DNA of 64,000 nucleotides. Source: Elmis aenea (Eukaryota; Arthropoda; Insecta; Coleoptera; Elmidae). Position numbers and translations under genes: made by a program. The first letter of the stretch is position 1. Each line of letters starts with the position of its first letter. The notes under the pieces were generated by a model. The model worked only from the letters and a program-made list of their open reading frames with translations. It was not told where the DNA came from and searched no databases. Positions 43,092 to 55,789 of the stretch are shown in pieces. The stretch is from contig OX393577.1 in the NCBI GenBank assembly GCA_947652605.1, forward strand, positions 36,583,466-36,647,465, given 5' to 3'.

Positions 43092-46000
43092 CTAAAAATA
43101 AAACCGGTTAGAACTTTTTTAAAACTGTTAAGGGTAATTCTTACGGTCGCTACTGGTGTAGTCGATTTATATTGAAAAGCACTGTTAGACAAGTCAACTT
43201 CGACAGGAAATAATGGTGGTCCTTCCATTAGTTCAAGAGTTTTAATATGTAACTCGGCGAATCCTTGTATGAGCTTGGAAAGATGTCCACCAAGGGACTG
43301 AACGTGTTTGTTTTCCAAAAGTTCCATTTTTACAAGAACGTCTGAACGTAGTTTAGCAAAGCGTCCTCTTGCTACTTGACGACATCGAAGAATCAACCTA
43401 AAAATCATTTAAAAATTATCATCGAAGCTTAAAAAATACACATTGTTTCATTTTAAATCGTTTGTTGTAAGTTTTTTTACTTTAGTAACGGCTTTGTAAA
43501 CATTGCGTGCAAGTACAACTGTCAGGAAGGTATGTGCAGTATTCTAGGAAGGCCAGTGGGGGAAGCTCCCAACAGCGACAAAATAGTACCGGGTTTCTCG
43601 AATCTTTTGAAGGATGGAATAATCGGGAAATACGTTTTATTACAATTTTAATGGTACTATAAAAAAGCGAGCGACAATCAATTAAAAACCATTTAGCCAA
43701 TTCAGGAAAAGAAGTGAACAAATGACGAGGCAAGTGAAAATAAACAAGTGCAGACAAATTTGTAGGTAATGGTTGTGCAAGTAAATAAGTATGTGCAAAT
43801 AAATAGGTGTGAAAATTAATAAACATGCTTAAAATGTAAAATTATTAATCAATTATTTTTAATGTTTGGTGCGGTTAATTAAATTCGAAATTATGTTAGA
43901 ATATTGTACCTATATTCGTAATTTCCGGTTTCCACTCTGTACAAGGGTTCCTGTAAGGCTGCATAGCTACATTCTTCGTCATCCATTTCTTTTACTTTGA
44001 GGCAATAAGCAAGATATTCGAATTTAGCATCAGCATACTTTTTAACAGTTAGTCTAGTATCTGGAATGGCTTTATGTAAATAAGTTCCCATGTCTGCTAA
44101 TACCTACAACAATGTAAATAGAAATAAACCATTTCGGCAACTTTTTTATTTGTTTTGCTTACAGGTTTAACTGTTTTAATCATAGCATGGCCAATTTTTT
44201 CCATACTTCGATGTTCTTCGGCAAAAAGGCGAAATGCTTCACTAGCTCGTGGTTGTGGTTCCCTTACAGCTAAATTTGCAAATACATCACCCATTGCCTT
44301 AACCGCTTGTAATAATTCCATATGTGCCTAAGAGATATTTATATGGTAGTACTCAAATTATTGGAAAAATCTGATTTGTGTTTACCTGCAGGACTCGTTT
44401 GCTATGGTCTACAAGTCCTTTATACGTAAACTCAGTATCTTGAAGTTCTTGTAACTTTTTAACCAATGTATCGTTGCAAAGAATTGCCCTAGATAGTCCT
44501 AACGCATCTGCTGTAGAAGAACTCATATTTTCGACCAAGCGGTGTTTCACTTTTTTTAAGACAATATCAAGACTTTTGCCTTGTTGTGGATCGGCGTGGA
44601 GTTTATTATAATTAATAATTACTTCATCCTATAGGTATAACAAAAAAATAATTGTAAACAATAATTACTACAAATAATACCAAACGTTTTTGTTTTAGGT
44701 GTTAGCTGTTGTTAGTTTATTGACCGTCCAAAGTAAATTGACCATCGTCGGTAACACAAAAAAATAAGAATTACGGTGGGCATAACAACTGTTTTTTTTC
44801 TTAAATTGAGTGTTTAAGGACGCTTCGACATCTCTGGGCACTAGCGTCTCAGAGGAGGGGGCGGGGAACAAGAAAAGGGTGGGTAAGGTAAGGGTAGGTG
44901 GAAGCACTGTCACAGCATTTGCCTATAGTAGCTAGAGGGAACCACCTGAAACCTCTACGATGACAGACGGCCGTGGGATTCGAACCCACGACCTCCCGAT
45001 TAACTCGGAAGGTTGCATACCAACCAGCCACCGAGATCATTTAACGAAAACGGGTATATTATGTAATAAAATTAGGTCATTAAAAAAGAAAACAAAGGTT
45101 GAAAATTCCCCGTAATCGAGAGCGTTAATTTTAAAACGGGTTTTGCTTAAAAACGGATTTTACCACTCTTAAATTGGTCCTAAAATTGGCTGTACAAACC
45201 ATTTTTTCAACATATTTAGCAGATAAATAAAAGAAAACAAACGCCAGAAAAAATAGTATTTACAATATAGGTTTTATGTTTTCCATAAAGTATTTAAAAA
45301 AAATTGGTTAAAAACTTATTTATATAGGTACTTTTTGGTCAAAATTATCGTTTGTTCAAGTTTTTAAAGTATCGGTTTTAATTTTGGTTAACGATCATAA
45401 CATTAGGCAGAAACTAATGGTTAACCGCGTTTGGTTAACTGGTTTTAAAAAATCGCTTAGTTGCCTTGAATAGGATACAAACTCTCGATAGTGGCATTTA
45501 TTTTTAAATATCTTTAAAATTATCGCTACACGGTTTACTAAATTATAAAACCATTATTATTCTATTTTTTTAAACATTTTTAGAATTAAAAGTTATAGTG
45601 TAATCGAAATTTCATAATTTATTTATTAGTGTGAATATTATGTACAGCTTTAAATATTAAGGGCCGTTATTATAAACGACGAATAAGTAATTTACTCATG
45701 GAATAAAATTTACTTCCCGAATAAATAGCTATTTTGAGTATTATAAACGTCAAATAAATTTACTTGTTAAATAAATCCCCGAAGTTAATTAACCTCTCAT
45801 GGGATAAATTTTAACTGTCGAATAAACATAACTCTACTTTTTAATGTCAACCGTTTATAATATACTTATAATAATAATATAATTATAAAAGATAAGTAAT
45901 AAATAATTATAAGAATATCGCATATACCTACACACGATTTATGAATTTATGAGGTTGTGTTTGTTTATTTATCACTTTAGTTGGTTATTTCACGGTTAAC

Positions 46001-49000
46001 TATTTATTCGGCAATTTTTGTTTATAATAGCGGGAATAAATTTACTCGCCAAGTAAATTTATTTGAAGGATAGCTATTCAACTATTAAACTGACGTTTAT
46101 AATAACGGCCCTAAGAAAAAATGTAATGAGAATTAAATGAAACATCGTTTTGTCAGGTTAAGCTAAAATGTTGATGAAATAATAAACCCAAGCAGCGCAA
46201 AAAAGTTTTGAAAAGTCGTTTGACACTTCAACTTTAACAATGGTTTCCCACTGAAAAAAATGACAGCTCACGTTGTCATACAGTTAAAAGTGCAAAAATG
46301 ATTACCAGTTTTATCTTGGTCTGTCGATTCCTTAGGCATGAACCCCATAAAAAATTAATTGGAGTTAATGAAAAGGAATATTGCCAAAGAAGTCATCACA
46401 AAGAAACAAAAAGAAAAACGATTGGAAAGTTGATTTGTACGTGGCGCCATAATCCATAAATGAAAATTAATGGCCCAAAAGCACTTAAAGCGTTCCGAAA
46501 TAATTTAAGCTAAAGTTTGAAATCAGAACCTAAAACTATCTTAAATTTGAGTAAAAAGTAGTAATGATCATGCTTGTATTGTGGCAAGTAATTAAAAATT
46601 ACCTTCGTTGCTTGAATCATTTTGGCAACTTCAACCTTCGTCTTTCCTTTAACTGACTGTCCATTTACCGCAACAAGTTCATCACCAGATTGTAAAGTAC
46701 CATCTCTAGACGCTGCTGTATTGTCGAAGATTTGTACGATATACAAACAAGGACATAGTGGTGCTCCTCCACCAATACTTATTCCAATCAGGTTATTAGA
46801 ATCTTTCTTAATTGCAACACTCCCAGACGTTATAGTCATTCCCCTAAAATAAGTATGCGCTATTAAAAATTTAAATTAGTATTTAAAAAAAATTGTTTGG
46901 GAATAACAATTCAATAAAAATGCAAGATTTAAGTTATAATGGAAAGTATTTTTGATAACCAATTTTTAAAAGTTTGATGGTATTTTAATTTTCTATAAGC
47001 TACAATATATAAAGTAGTTAACAGTTATTATTTAGCATTAGCTCTAAATATATGCATTAAAAAGTTCGTAGTTGTTGTACTAATACAATGTATTTAGTTA
47101 TCTTAATGAAATATCAATTTTATTTTAAATATAAGATACAATAAAACACTTTTTGTTTTTAAATAATTACTAAAACTAAGGTGTTGCAAAGCTTTGTGAA
47201 TACTAATAATTTAGCCTAAGAGTTGTTAAGAAAAGTAGCTAAAATTACGTAGTGGTATATACTTGACTATCTGTAAAGATTTAGAAACTTTTTCCTAACA
47301 TTATGGGTACTGCAATTGCAATTTGAGCTACTTTAAAATGGTATTTTGAAAATCTACGTTTTCTACAATGTAGATTCTATTCTAGCAGCTACTTATTGGA
47401 AATGTGGGGGTGTTGTTTTTTTTTCTAGCGTGCAGCATATCCGTGCTCCTGCAACATAAAGCAGTTCTATTAAAGCCGTGCTTTATCTACATTAAATGAA
47501 TCGGTCAATGGCATCATCAAAAATATTTAAAAAAAAAATTAATTACAAAGCTGAAACGATTGCCTTATGTTTCAAAGTGCAACCAACCATCAAACCTGAG
47601 GCGTTGATGTTTAAATTCATTTTAAAAGTAAACGTTAAAAAAAAAAGTTCTAAATTATCCTGTGATGGAGCTAGCTACCACCTCTTTAAGAGAAGAACCA
47701 GGAATAAGTGATAAATTTGTAGAGCAGGGGTCTCAATCAGAGGACCCGCGGGCCCTTTCGGCACCTCCTATTTCGAACGGTCCGTCAAGTTATCATAATT
47801 ACAAATTCAATGCGGCTCACATGCATTGTAAGAATATAATTATGATATATTTGATTAAAAGTTAGTCATTATAGGCAATTCTACTACAGTAATAATTTAT
47901 TTCAGCAGGTTCTACCAAACACATTTTTATTTTTCATTTTTATCTTTCTTTTCAAAAATTTTACGAACTTAAAAGACTTATCTCTATACATTCTGAGTTT
48001 GAGACCCCTGCTCAATAGTATACGTACGTCGTACGTGCTACTCTCAAACAAAAATCATAAAAAATTGCCAAAATCAGTGATGGATGTCACATTGGGGAAG
48101 ATAAATTGGTAATTTTTAGTCACTACTTGTAATCTTCAATGTTTTTACTGATTTTTACGTTTAAGTTTATAATTGCATTATAATATCGTTTTAAATCCTT
48201 TGCTCTTAAGGTTTTTATTATAAAGTTAATATAATTTTTTATGCATTTTTTTATGAATTTGATTGATAATTTGAATTTCTGTTTTATTTTGTTTAAAAGG
48301 CGGTAAGTTTCATGGACAAAACTAAAATTTTCTTTTTATGTAGTTTTACTCTAGCGTATTAACGTTTATAAAAAAAACAATAGTGACTGAAAAATTTCGT
48401 TGATTTGACACTTAATTTTAATACTGTAAAATAATAGCTCTTACCGGTACTAAATTTTATGCCAAATTTAAAATAAAACATTAGAAGCAACTTTTTCTGT
48501 AAAATGTTTTTAAAAATCGCCCAAGTTTGTTGGTGCAAATATGAAACACATTGCGTTGTATTTATATGATCGTAAATTAATTTTTTTTAAATATCAAACG
48601 TATTTTAATATTGTTATAAACGAAATGGGTAAATTACATTGCACTGAAATAAAATCTTTTACGAACATAATGTATTAAAATCATTTCCGTGCGATTAATA
48701 AAAATATTGTTAATATATAAATTTACGTTTAAAATTATTTCTAGATTTTAAATATTGAACAATTTAAAAAAGTTTATAATGCCATTGTGCTAAATCCACA
48801 AAATCAAAAATTTTATTGAACAATTATTTACCAATTACAGTTACGCTTACATTGTATTTTGCTTTGGTGTAACTAATGGCGAATAGTTGTCAAATGTTAA
48901 TACTTCTAAATTCAATACATCTTCGTCTTCATTTTTTTCTATTAAAGTTTCATTTTCAAGTTGAACGTCTTTTATTTCTTCTTCAGTATTCGTTTTTGAA

Positions 49001-52000
49001 CAGGACGGGTTTCTGTTTTTTTAAAATTTGTTGTGGTGGCACATTCTTGTGTTAAAAATATAACAGTACTTACGGTATTTGCAGTAAATTGTCTTCCATT
49101 GGTGCAGATCACAAAAGCACAATTTTTCGTTCAAATAAACTTTTCGTATTAGTAAGTTTCACTGAAGAACAATATAAGTGAGTAATATAATAAAATTAAC
49201 TACAAAACTGATAGCACTAGCGAAATATTTATGTAGGTTTTAACTATATCTAGTTTGGAGAAAATAAAATCACGGATAATAGTATATTTTACAACAAGAG
49301 ATGAAAGTCCAGTTTATTTCGTGAAGTGAGATATATTCACGAGCCGCGAAGCGGTGAGTGAGCAAATCTCACGAACGAAAAAAACTGATTTCATCTCAAG
49401 TCGTAAATGCTATTTTTTCTACGAATTTAAAATTATATTATAGAACTAAAGTTGATGTAAACGAACTAAATGACAATAATTATTATGTATGTATAAAGTA
49501 TTAATTAATAATTTCATTTCCATAGCGACACCTCCACACTGACATTGACATAAATAAAATCATAACCTGCAAACGGAATATGTTTATTATTAATTTTTTT
49601 ACCATTCTTAGGCTTTTATATAAAATGGTACCTTAAAATTAAATTATTTGATAAGAATATTAACGCAATTTTAATTTATTATGAGTTAAAGCTAAAAAAT
49701 AATCGTAAATTTTACAATTTGATTTTGACATTGACATTATTTTCGCCACTAGTGGCGAAAATTAACTTTCGCCACTAGTGTCAAAAAGTAAAACTTTCAT
49801 GTAGGGTAGGCAGTGAGAAAATGACAACTTTCATATACAGGGTGGTCCAAATTCGATGGGATTGCATGGGTATCTCGGTTAATATTTAAGATAGAGAAAC
49901 GGTTAAATTACCAAAAATGTGCAGTTTTTTGAGACAAACTCAGAACCGTTTTCAAAAATATTCTATCATTTCCGGTTTTCCAGTTATTGAATAAAAAGTG
50001 TTTTTTTTTCATATTAATAATGTGTCATATCTCCGTTATTGTTGTAAATATCGAAAATATTTATGGAGATAATTTTTAGGTATTTTTATGTTTAATTTGA
50101 TTACACTAAAAGAAAAATTTTTACGCTCGCCGTTAAAAAGTTATGACACAAATTTACCTTTTTTTAATTGGGAGCGATAGTTGGCTATGACCTATTTAAT
50201 TTTTTTTCTCATTCCAAATATATAAGGGTTGATGTATTTATTTTTAATAATACCCAAGTTACGAAGGTTTTTTAGTTTTTTTTTTTAAAAAGAAAATCAT
50301 AGTAGGCTGGAAAACAAAAAAAAACAAGGTGTAAAACCTTATAAAACTTATGGTACAAGTTACCAAGGTTTTTAAATCTGTTGTTGAGATAAACATCAAA
50401 AATTTTTGAACATAAGAAAAACAGCAATATACTGCATTACTGCTAATTCCGACTATATCGTTGTTTTCTTATTTTCATATATTTATAAAACAACAAATTA
50501 CAAAACCTTGGTAACTTGTACCACGAGTTTTATAAGGTTTTACACCTTGTTTTTTTTGTTTTCACAGTCTACTATGATTTTCTTTAAAAAAAAAACTAAA
50601 AAACCTTCGTAACTTGGGTATTATTAAAAATAAATACATCAACCCTTATATATTTGGAATGAGAAAAAAATAAGGAAATTAAATAGGTCATAGCCAACTA
50701 TCGCTCCCATTTAAAAAAAGGTAAGTTTGTGTCATAACTTTTTAACGGCGAGCGTAAAAACTTTTTTTTAGTGTAATCAAATTAAACAAAAATACCTAAA
50801 AATTATCTCCATAAATATTTTCGATATTTACAACAATAACGGAGATATGACACATTATTAATATGACAAAAAAACACTTTTTATTCAATAACTGGAAAAC
50901 CGGAAATGATAGAATATTTTTGAAAACGGTTCTGAGTTTGTCTCAAAAAACTGCACATTTTTGGTAATTTAACCGTTTCTCTATCTTAAATATTAACCGA
51001 GATACCCATGCAATCCCATCGAATTTGGACCACCCTGTACATAAGTAGAAAAAAATTTTAATCGCTGTTTGTAAGTCGAATTAATTCGATTTTATATGAT
51101 ATCTAAGTCATGTTAAACATCGTAAGAATTCAAGTTTATTGCAACTGAGTTGTTATTTATAAAAGCTATTAGTAGTAATTTTTTTTTTTGGTGCTAATCA
51201 ACTAAAACAAAAATTAAGAATTTCGTTTGCCGAATAACGTAACATTTTTAAATTGACTTCATGCAGTGGCAGTATAGCAATTCAGTGAGTGATATTTTCA
51301 CAACATGCATGCGTGTCTGTATGCAAAGTTTTCCAAATTAATATCGGGATTTTTATGAATTACTAGTTAATCGGTTCCTATTTTACGAGACTAATTAATG
51401 ATGTACTTTTTATATCATTAAAATTAAACCCATCGCTGGATATTAGTAATCCGAATTGAGCAATACTGAATCGAACCTACACGAATAAGTGAAACCAAAA
51501 TAAATGTTTGGACTTCATTTATTATAAAACAATTTTTAAATGTTTCTATTCCTACTTTTGAAATTCAAGTTTATAAACATGGGTATCTTGCTTATTATAA
51601 TAGCTTAAGTATAGGTTTTAATTTGGCAAAGTGGCAAAATTTTTTGCTCAACGATAATCCGAAGAGAAATTGAAAATATATCAAACAGTATTCCAGGAAA
51701 TTAGGGAAAACCGGAAAATACTATTTTTTAAAATCGACTTTAACCCCTTGGCAGTATAAAATATTTCAAATGTGTAAAAAACATTGGCTAGGTAACTTTT
51801 TAAGCCAAATCGGATGTTAAACATTAATTTTTCCTGGAACGATTTGTTTTTGTTTCATGACAACCAACTTTATTCTTTCTTATCGGCCCAATTTTTGCTA
51901 TTTCCAAAATATCCAATAGATTTTTTCTGAATTCATTAATGTATCACACATGGTATTTTTTTCTACATTTATTGTTAAATTAGTAAAATTGCGTTTTAAA

Positions 52001-53460
52001 AACAATCACAATAAATCAGACAGCCTGGTTATTGTAATTCATGTCGTTACCATGAAAAACTAAAAATTTTGGAATCCTCATGTTTACTCGATTTTCAAAC
52101 GCCCTGTATATGTTTTGAAATTAAATTGATTTTTATCATATACCTATGTAAATCACATATTTTTGTAAGCTATCACACTTTTGAATCTCAAAATAAACTT
52201 CTCTGGCGCATAGTCACGTCTTAATGAAACAAAAAGTTACATAAAGGGATAAATATTGTTTTATCTTGTTAGAAAGATATTTTTTTGTTTAAAAACAATT
52301 TGAAAAAGAAAAAGCAAAATAATAAAACCAGGAAGAACAGTACAAAAAAAATTATTCATTTGAAAAAGAGGTTATGTTAAATTATATTTTAGTTACTAAA
52401 TTGTGCCACCAGTAATTTTTAATACTAAAAAAAATATTTTCTAGTTGCAGCTATTCGCCAGCTGGCAAAATGTATTCGCCACAAGCAACTAGAGTATTTA
52501 TTAAACCATGCATTTAGGGATCACCAAATAATTTTTTAATTTTCGTTTAAAATGGTAAACATTCTTTAAAAATTGAAAAGTAACGTTTTTATGTATTTAG
52601 TACTTAGTAGTAATTCTTTGAAATTGTTGTTTTTTTTTTAAGTAAAGGCATGCTTTAACCAATCTGGCCAGAGCAAAATATTATTTAATTGTGCGAGATG
52701 ACTGTGATACGTTAGAGCAACAGGTATTATTATGTATTGATTTTTGTAATAAAAAAAATTACAACAAAATATAGAATTAATGATTAATTAATATTTTGTA
52801 ATATAAAGCAAGAAAAAATGCAAAAAGAAATAAAATATATAATTACAATTTGTCTTCGATATCCAGATGAGAGCAATATATATGGTAAAGGGATGCCTGC
52901 ATATAGGGATCATTGTTAGATTGTTGAGGGGTCCACATTGTACTTGGAAACAAATTTATTCTACTGAAGCACTATTCCTTATTTTACTCATGCAAGAAAA
53001 CACTAAAACAAGCAACTTAGGTAAAAATTACGTGCACAATTTGAAAAAAAATATAGAAATATTGTCTCTGTCAGTTTTGACAATATCATGGATCTAATTG
53101 TGAAGTGTACGGCTGTGGTTACAACGGAAGCTTTTATCAAGTGCTGATAAATAAAATTTAAAAGTAAAATGAAGAAAGGCAAACTATTTTATAGAATGTT
53201 TTGTGTTGTATGCAACAGTTAGCGACATTTATATTTTTGATAGGAGCTTACTTTATTGAATTAACTAATGTTATTCTTTAATAATACGATTGTGCTCTAG
53301 ATATAAAAGTCACTAACAACCAACAAATATACATCTACAAATACAAATATGACAAATATTAAACTGATTCAGCAAATTTATAAAGCAGAACATTTAAAAT
53401 AATACATGTTACGTACATTTTGTCTTCTTCTAGAAAATAATCATCGTCATAATCTAACAT
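42831..53460 (-). CDS. Pick1: PICK1 (PDZ plus BAR scaffold), complete, seven exons
   Basis: Peripheral membrane scaffold that binds C-terminal ligands through its PDZ domain and curved membranes through its BAR domain. It acts in receptor trafficking and vesicle biogenesis. Exons on the minus strand: 53417-53460, 46603-46843, 44386-44628, 44163-44327, 43910-44103, 43145-43397, 42831-43091. Every intron is GT-AG and the phases give one 466-aa frame. Residues 1-17 (MLDYDDDYFLEEDKMGM) match the family's acidic N-terminus. The PDZ domain (about 20-105) has LIGISIGGG and CPCLYIVQIFDNT. The BAR domain (about 145-355) has KHRLVENMSSSTADALGLSR, REPQPRASEAF, AIPDTRLTVKKY and LKVKEMDDEE. The acidic tail begins DPDDDEHD. 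No damage is seen. A tiny first exon lies 6.6 kb upstream. Assignment is very secure. Confidence 0.95.
43145..43397 (-). CDS. Pick1: PICK1 exon 6 (end of BAR)
   Basis: From LILRCRQVARGRFAKLRSDV to STTPVAT, containing VKMELLENKHVQSL and FPVEVDLSN. Donor ACC followed by GTAAGA. Confidence 0.93.
43910..44103 (-). CDS. Pick1: PICK1 exon 5 (BAR)
   Basis: From VLADMGTYLHKAIPDTRLTV to VETGNYEY, with a two-base overhang (AG) completed by exon 6 as Arg296. Contains FEYLAYCLKVKEMDDEE. Confidence 0.94.
44163..44327 (-). CDS. Pick1: PICK1 exon 4 (BAR)
   Basis: 55 codons from AHMELLQAVKAMGDVFANLA to MIKTVKP; contains VREPQPRASEAF. Introns on both sides are under 60 bp. Confidence 0.94.
44386..44628 (-). 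CDS. Pick1: PICK1 exon 3 (end of PDZ, start of BAR)
   Basis: 81 codons, DEVIINYNKLHADPQQGKSL to HSKRVLQ, including LDIVLKKVKHRLVENM. Phase 0 at both sides. Confidence 0.94.
44792..45040 (-). mobile_element. tRNA-derived SINE in PICK1 intron 2
   Basis: On the minus strand the head has an A-box-like TGGCTGGTATG and a perfect T-arm hairpin GTGGG-TTCGAAT-CCCAC with the B box GGTTCGAATCC. The acceptor strands do not pair and the anticodon loop has G at the usual U33 position. It is therefore not a working tRNA gene. A roughly 170-bp unrelated body (ending GAAGCGTCCTTAAACAC) and a short A-rich tail at 44792-44800 follow. Full-length SINE architecture. Confidence 0.8.
45661..46111. mobile_element. 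451-bp Harbinger-like MITE, TAA target duplication
   Basis: Perfect 18-bp inverted ends GGGCCGTTATTATAAACG, flanked by TAA at 45658-45660 and 46112-46114. A three-base TWA duplication and GGGCC ends fit PIF/Harbinger. No ORF. In PICK1 intron 2. Confidence 0.85.
46603..46843 (-). CDS. Pick1: PICK1 exon 2 (PDZ domain)
   Basis: 80 codons, nearly the whole PDZ fold including the carboxylate-binding loop LIGISIGGG and helix residues KTKVEVAKMI. Ends ACGAAG followed by GTAATT, phase 0. Confidence 0.94.
46844..49279. other. PICK1 intron 1, 3' part
   Basis: No exon seen apart from a hAT-like MITE at 47725-48010. Otherwise AT-rich. Confidence 0.4.
47725..48010. mobile_element. hAT-like MITE, CAGGGGTCTCAA ends
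   Basis: CAGGGGTCTCAATC and GAGTTTGAGACCCCTG are inverted ends. The left interior is GC-rich (GACCCGCGGGCCC). The eight bases on either side do not match. Confidence 0.65.
49280..49425. repeat. Hairpin repeat, diverged copy 3
   Basis: ACAACAAGAGATGAAAGTCC pairs with ACTGATTTCATCTCAAGTCGT, and inner CGTGAAGTGAGA pairs with TCTCACGAACG. Ends with TGCTATTTTTTCTACGA, like the tails at 640-667 and 13375-13391. Confidence 0.5.
49739..49762. repeat. 24-bp palindrome
   Basis: TTTTCGCCACT meets AGTGGCGAAAA with no spacer, and half of it recurs at once as TTTCGCCACTAGTG (49767-49780). Part of a small repeat in PICK1 intron 1. Confidence 0.7.
49836..51039. mobile_element. 1.2-kb foldback in PICK1 intron 1
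   Basis: TACAGGGTGGTCCAAATTCG on the left and its complement ending CCACCCTGTA on the right. The arms, about 590 bp each, match almost throughout (GGGATTGCATGGGTATCTCG at 49858 mirrors 51000; AACAAGGTGTAAAACCTTAT mirrors 50525). Only a few tens of bases form the loop. A TA precedes it; the right flank is CA. No coding capacity. Confidence 0.88.
51040..53416. other. PICK1 intron 1, 5' part
   Basis: A single CGCCCTGTATA end near 52101 suggests an old MITE in 51540-52110. Otherwise nothing was recognised. Confidence 0.35.
53417..53460 (-). CDS. Pick1: PICK1 exon 1 (acidic N-terminus)
   Basis: 14 codons (MLDYDDDYFLEEDK) plus AT, then GTACGT. The AT joins G of exon 2 to encode Met15, giving EEDKMGM where vertebrates have EEDKLGI. 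Confidence 0.88.
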
Positions 53461-53913
53461 TGTGTAACATTTACGTTTTTCGTATATTAAAATAAACAAT
53501 ATGTAGGTGCTTACATACTAATGTGTAAAAAATCGATTATTAAGTACGAAGGCGTCGTGACGCCACCTACCATAACGACGGTTGACGTCGCTTGTGCTAT
53601 AAACAAGAGTACGTAGGGCCATCTATGGGCAACAAAAAGATATATCGGTAGGTTTCGGTTTATCCTTTATCTGCTGCTTTGCATAATTTTACCCTTATTT
53701 ATGAACCCTGAAATCGTGTTCGTTTTTCAGTTAAATTTAAACACGTGTTGGACAGTTTTAATTTATATTATGTAGTAAGTAATGCAAATTTAGACTGCGT
53801 TTAAAATCTGAAAAGGTAAATAAAATTTTTAGTTATTTTCGAAACATAGTATTTTGTGGTTTAAAGACACAAAATTCTCAATAAAGTCAAATACTTAATG
53901 AACCACTTTTGAT

Positions 53914-54840
53914 TATGAGGTGCCGTTTGTGTCAAAAAGAAATTTGCAAAATAAATAACATTTTGTACATAAATATACAAATATAAAAATATTTAGTCAA
54001 TTTCACATTTAATTTTTTTTTTTTTTATATCTGTAGTAATAATTTATTTATTAAGAAAATATTTTTATATATTTCGTGCACATTCCACATAAATTATTTT
54101 TTTTTTGGTATCGGTAATAATTTATTTTCCAAGAAAATATTTTTATTTATTTGCACACCAAAAATTATTTTTTTTTAAACTGCAATTACGTACGCTATTA
54201 TACAACAGATGGCGTGCCACCCAACATTTGTGTTTAATTTTGAACTGCTGCGAAGCAAATGAACTACATTTGACGTTTACGACTTCCAGTTTAAAGTAAG
54301 CACATACTTATACTATTTTGCAATTTTTTAAGGTAATTGTAACTATTTTATCCACAGCATGTCAACTGGAAGACCACAGCTTCCTGCATCAGCAGAACAA
54401 ATTAGCTTCCTTAGGATATCTGGTTTAAAATGGACAATTATTCCTAAAATATTAGGTATTTCCAGAAGCACATTATATAGGTATAGAAGCTTATTAACAT
54501 TTAATGATTTAATATAATTGAACAAGCAGCAGTTCTAAATTAAACACAAATGTTGGGTGGCGCGCCATATGTTGTATAATTGCAGTGAAAATAAAATAAA
54601 AATTTTTGGTGTGCAAATAAATAAAAACATTTTCTTGAAAAATAAATTATGACCGATATAAAAAAAAAAAGTGGAATGTACACGAAATATATAAAAATAT
54701 TTTCTTGATAAATAATTACCGATGTCAAAAAAAAAAAAATTGAAATGTGAAATTGACTAAATATTTTTATATTTGTATAATTTATGTACAAAATGTTATT
54801 TATTTTGCAAATTTCTTTTTGACACAAACGGCGCCTCATA
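53914..54840. mobile_element. 927-bp foldback with 6-bp duplication and HTH ORF in its loop
   Basis: Flanked by TTTGAT at 53908-53913 and 54841-54846. Ends TATGAGGTGCCGTTTGTGTC and GACACAAACGGCGCCTCATA. Arms of roughly 320 bp match with AT-tract differences (AACACAAATGTTGGGTGGC at 54540 mirrors 54235). The loop of about 310 bp carries a 52-codon ORF. Confidence 0.85.
54359..54517 (+). CDS. 52-aa helix-turn-helix fragment
   Basis: ATG follows a TTTTATCCACAG acceptor-like string by one base. The product begins MSTGRPQLPASAEQISFLRI and contains KWTIIPKILGISRSTLYRY. This fits a DNA-binding HTH with the GISRSTLYR recognition helix seen near the N-terminus of some integrase-like and resolvase-like transposases. 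It ends after two further residues of acidic type (FNDLI). It is probably an exon or truncated relic of the transposase that once moved this element. The spliced partner is not visible. Confidence 0.5.
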   Translation: MSTGRPQLPASAEQISFLRISGLKWTIIPKILGISRSTLYRYRSLLTFNDLI

Positions 54841-55363
54841 TTTGATGCAGGTATCGATTATAATTTTGTTTCTTTGTGCGTAATTTAAAATATTAATTTT
54901 CGAGTTATATTAAAATTTAGAAAAATAAAAAGTGCAGAAAAGTTTTATAAATTTTATTTTTTTTAAAACAATTTCTTTGATAATTCCACTCCTGTCATTA
55001 ATGTCAATGCAAATGCATACGATTAATCACGTTTGCCAGCGGATAAATAGGAACCTTACTATTTGCAATCGGATACATTTTTGTTTACCTTAACCATAGC
55101 AACGAAATGACATTTTGGAAAATATCAGAGGTTAAGTTTTCTACAAATGGTTTAAACGTCACACTTCGGTCGTGGAATTTTCGCTACCAATACCATTCGA
55201 GGTTAAAATTTTAGCAGGCCAAATTTTTATTTGTTAACACTCGTTGCTTTTCAATTTAAACTCGTTGATTTGTCAATGTCAATTTATTCTCGTTAATTGT
55301 TACTAAGCAACAACTTGTGTCAAACAAAATTTGGCCGGCAAATTTTAACGTGATTTTAACCTC

Positions 55364-55509
55364 TAATGGTGCCTGTCCACGTGAGAGTAAACTACTCTCG
55401 ATAGCAGCGTCGCCAAGGATACAGCCCCTGAGAGTAACTCGCGATTGGCTGTATCATTCGCGACGCTGCTATCGAGAGTTGTTTACTCTCACGTGGACAG
55501 GCACCATTA
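55364..55509. mobile_element. 146-bp hairpin MITE
   Basis: Arms of about 50 bp: AATGGTGCCTGTCCACGTGA to GATAGCAGCGTCGC, mirrored by GCGACGCTGCTATCGAGAG to CAGGCACCATT. A weaker inner inverted pair (GATACAGCC/GGCTGTATC) lies in the loop. More GC-rich than its surroundings. Confidence 0.8.
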
Positions 55510-55789
55510 TGGTATTACCCCCGAATAAATTCAGTTTTCGCACTTTGTTGTTTTAAAACTTTTGTTTTTTTTGCGCGGATTTGCAGATAGATTTAAGACA
55601 TTAAAACCAGTATATCCGTTTTATTAAGGTTTAGATTAAAACCATTCCCTACGCCCTACACGAAACGTTTTAATTTTTGACAGTAACCTGTCCTTTTAAT
55701 AATAAAAAGGTTATACTGATAACCTTTTTATTTAACCTAAGTTATTTAAAAAAAATTAAAGCACATAGGTAAGTGAAACCATGCAACTA

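Noticed and set aside
43482..43826. 114-codon open frame on the minus strand
   Set aside because: Lies wholly in PICK1 intron 5, between exons that join in phase; no recognised content.
44960..45040. Possible tRNA gene
   Set aside because: The T arm and B box are good, but the acceptor strands do not pair, position 33 is G, and a non-tRNA body with an A-rich tail follows: a SINE head.
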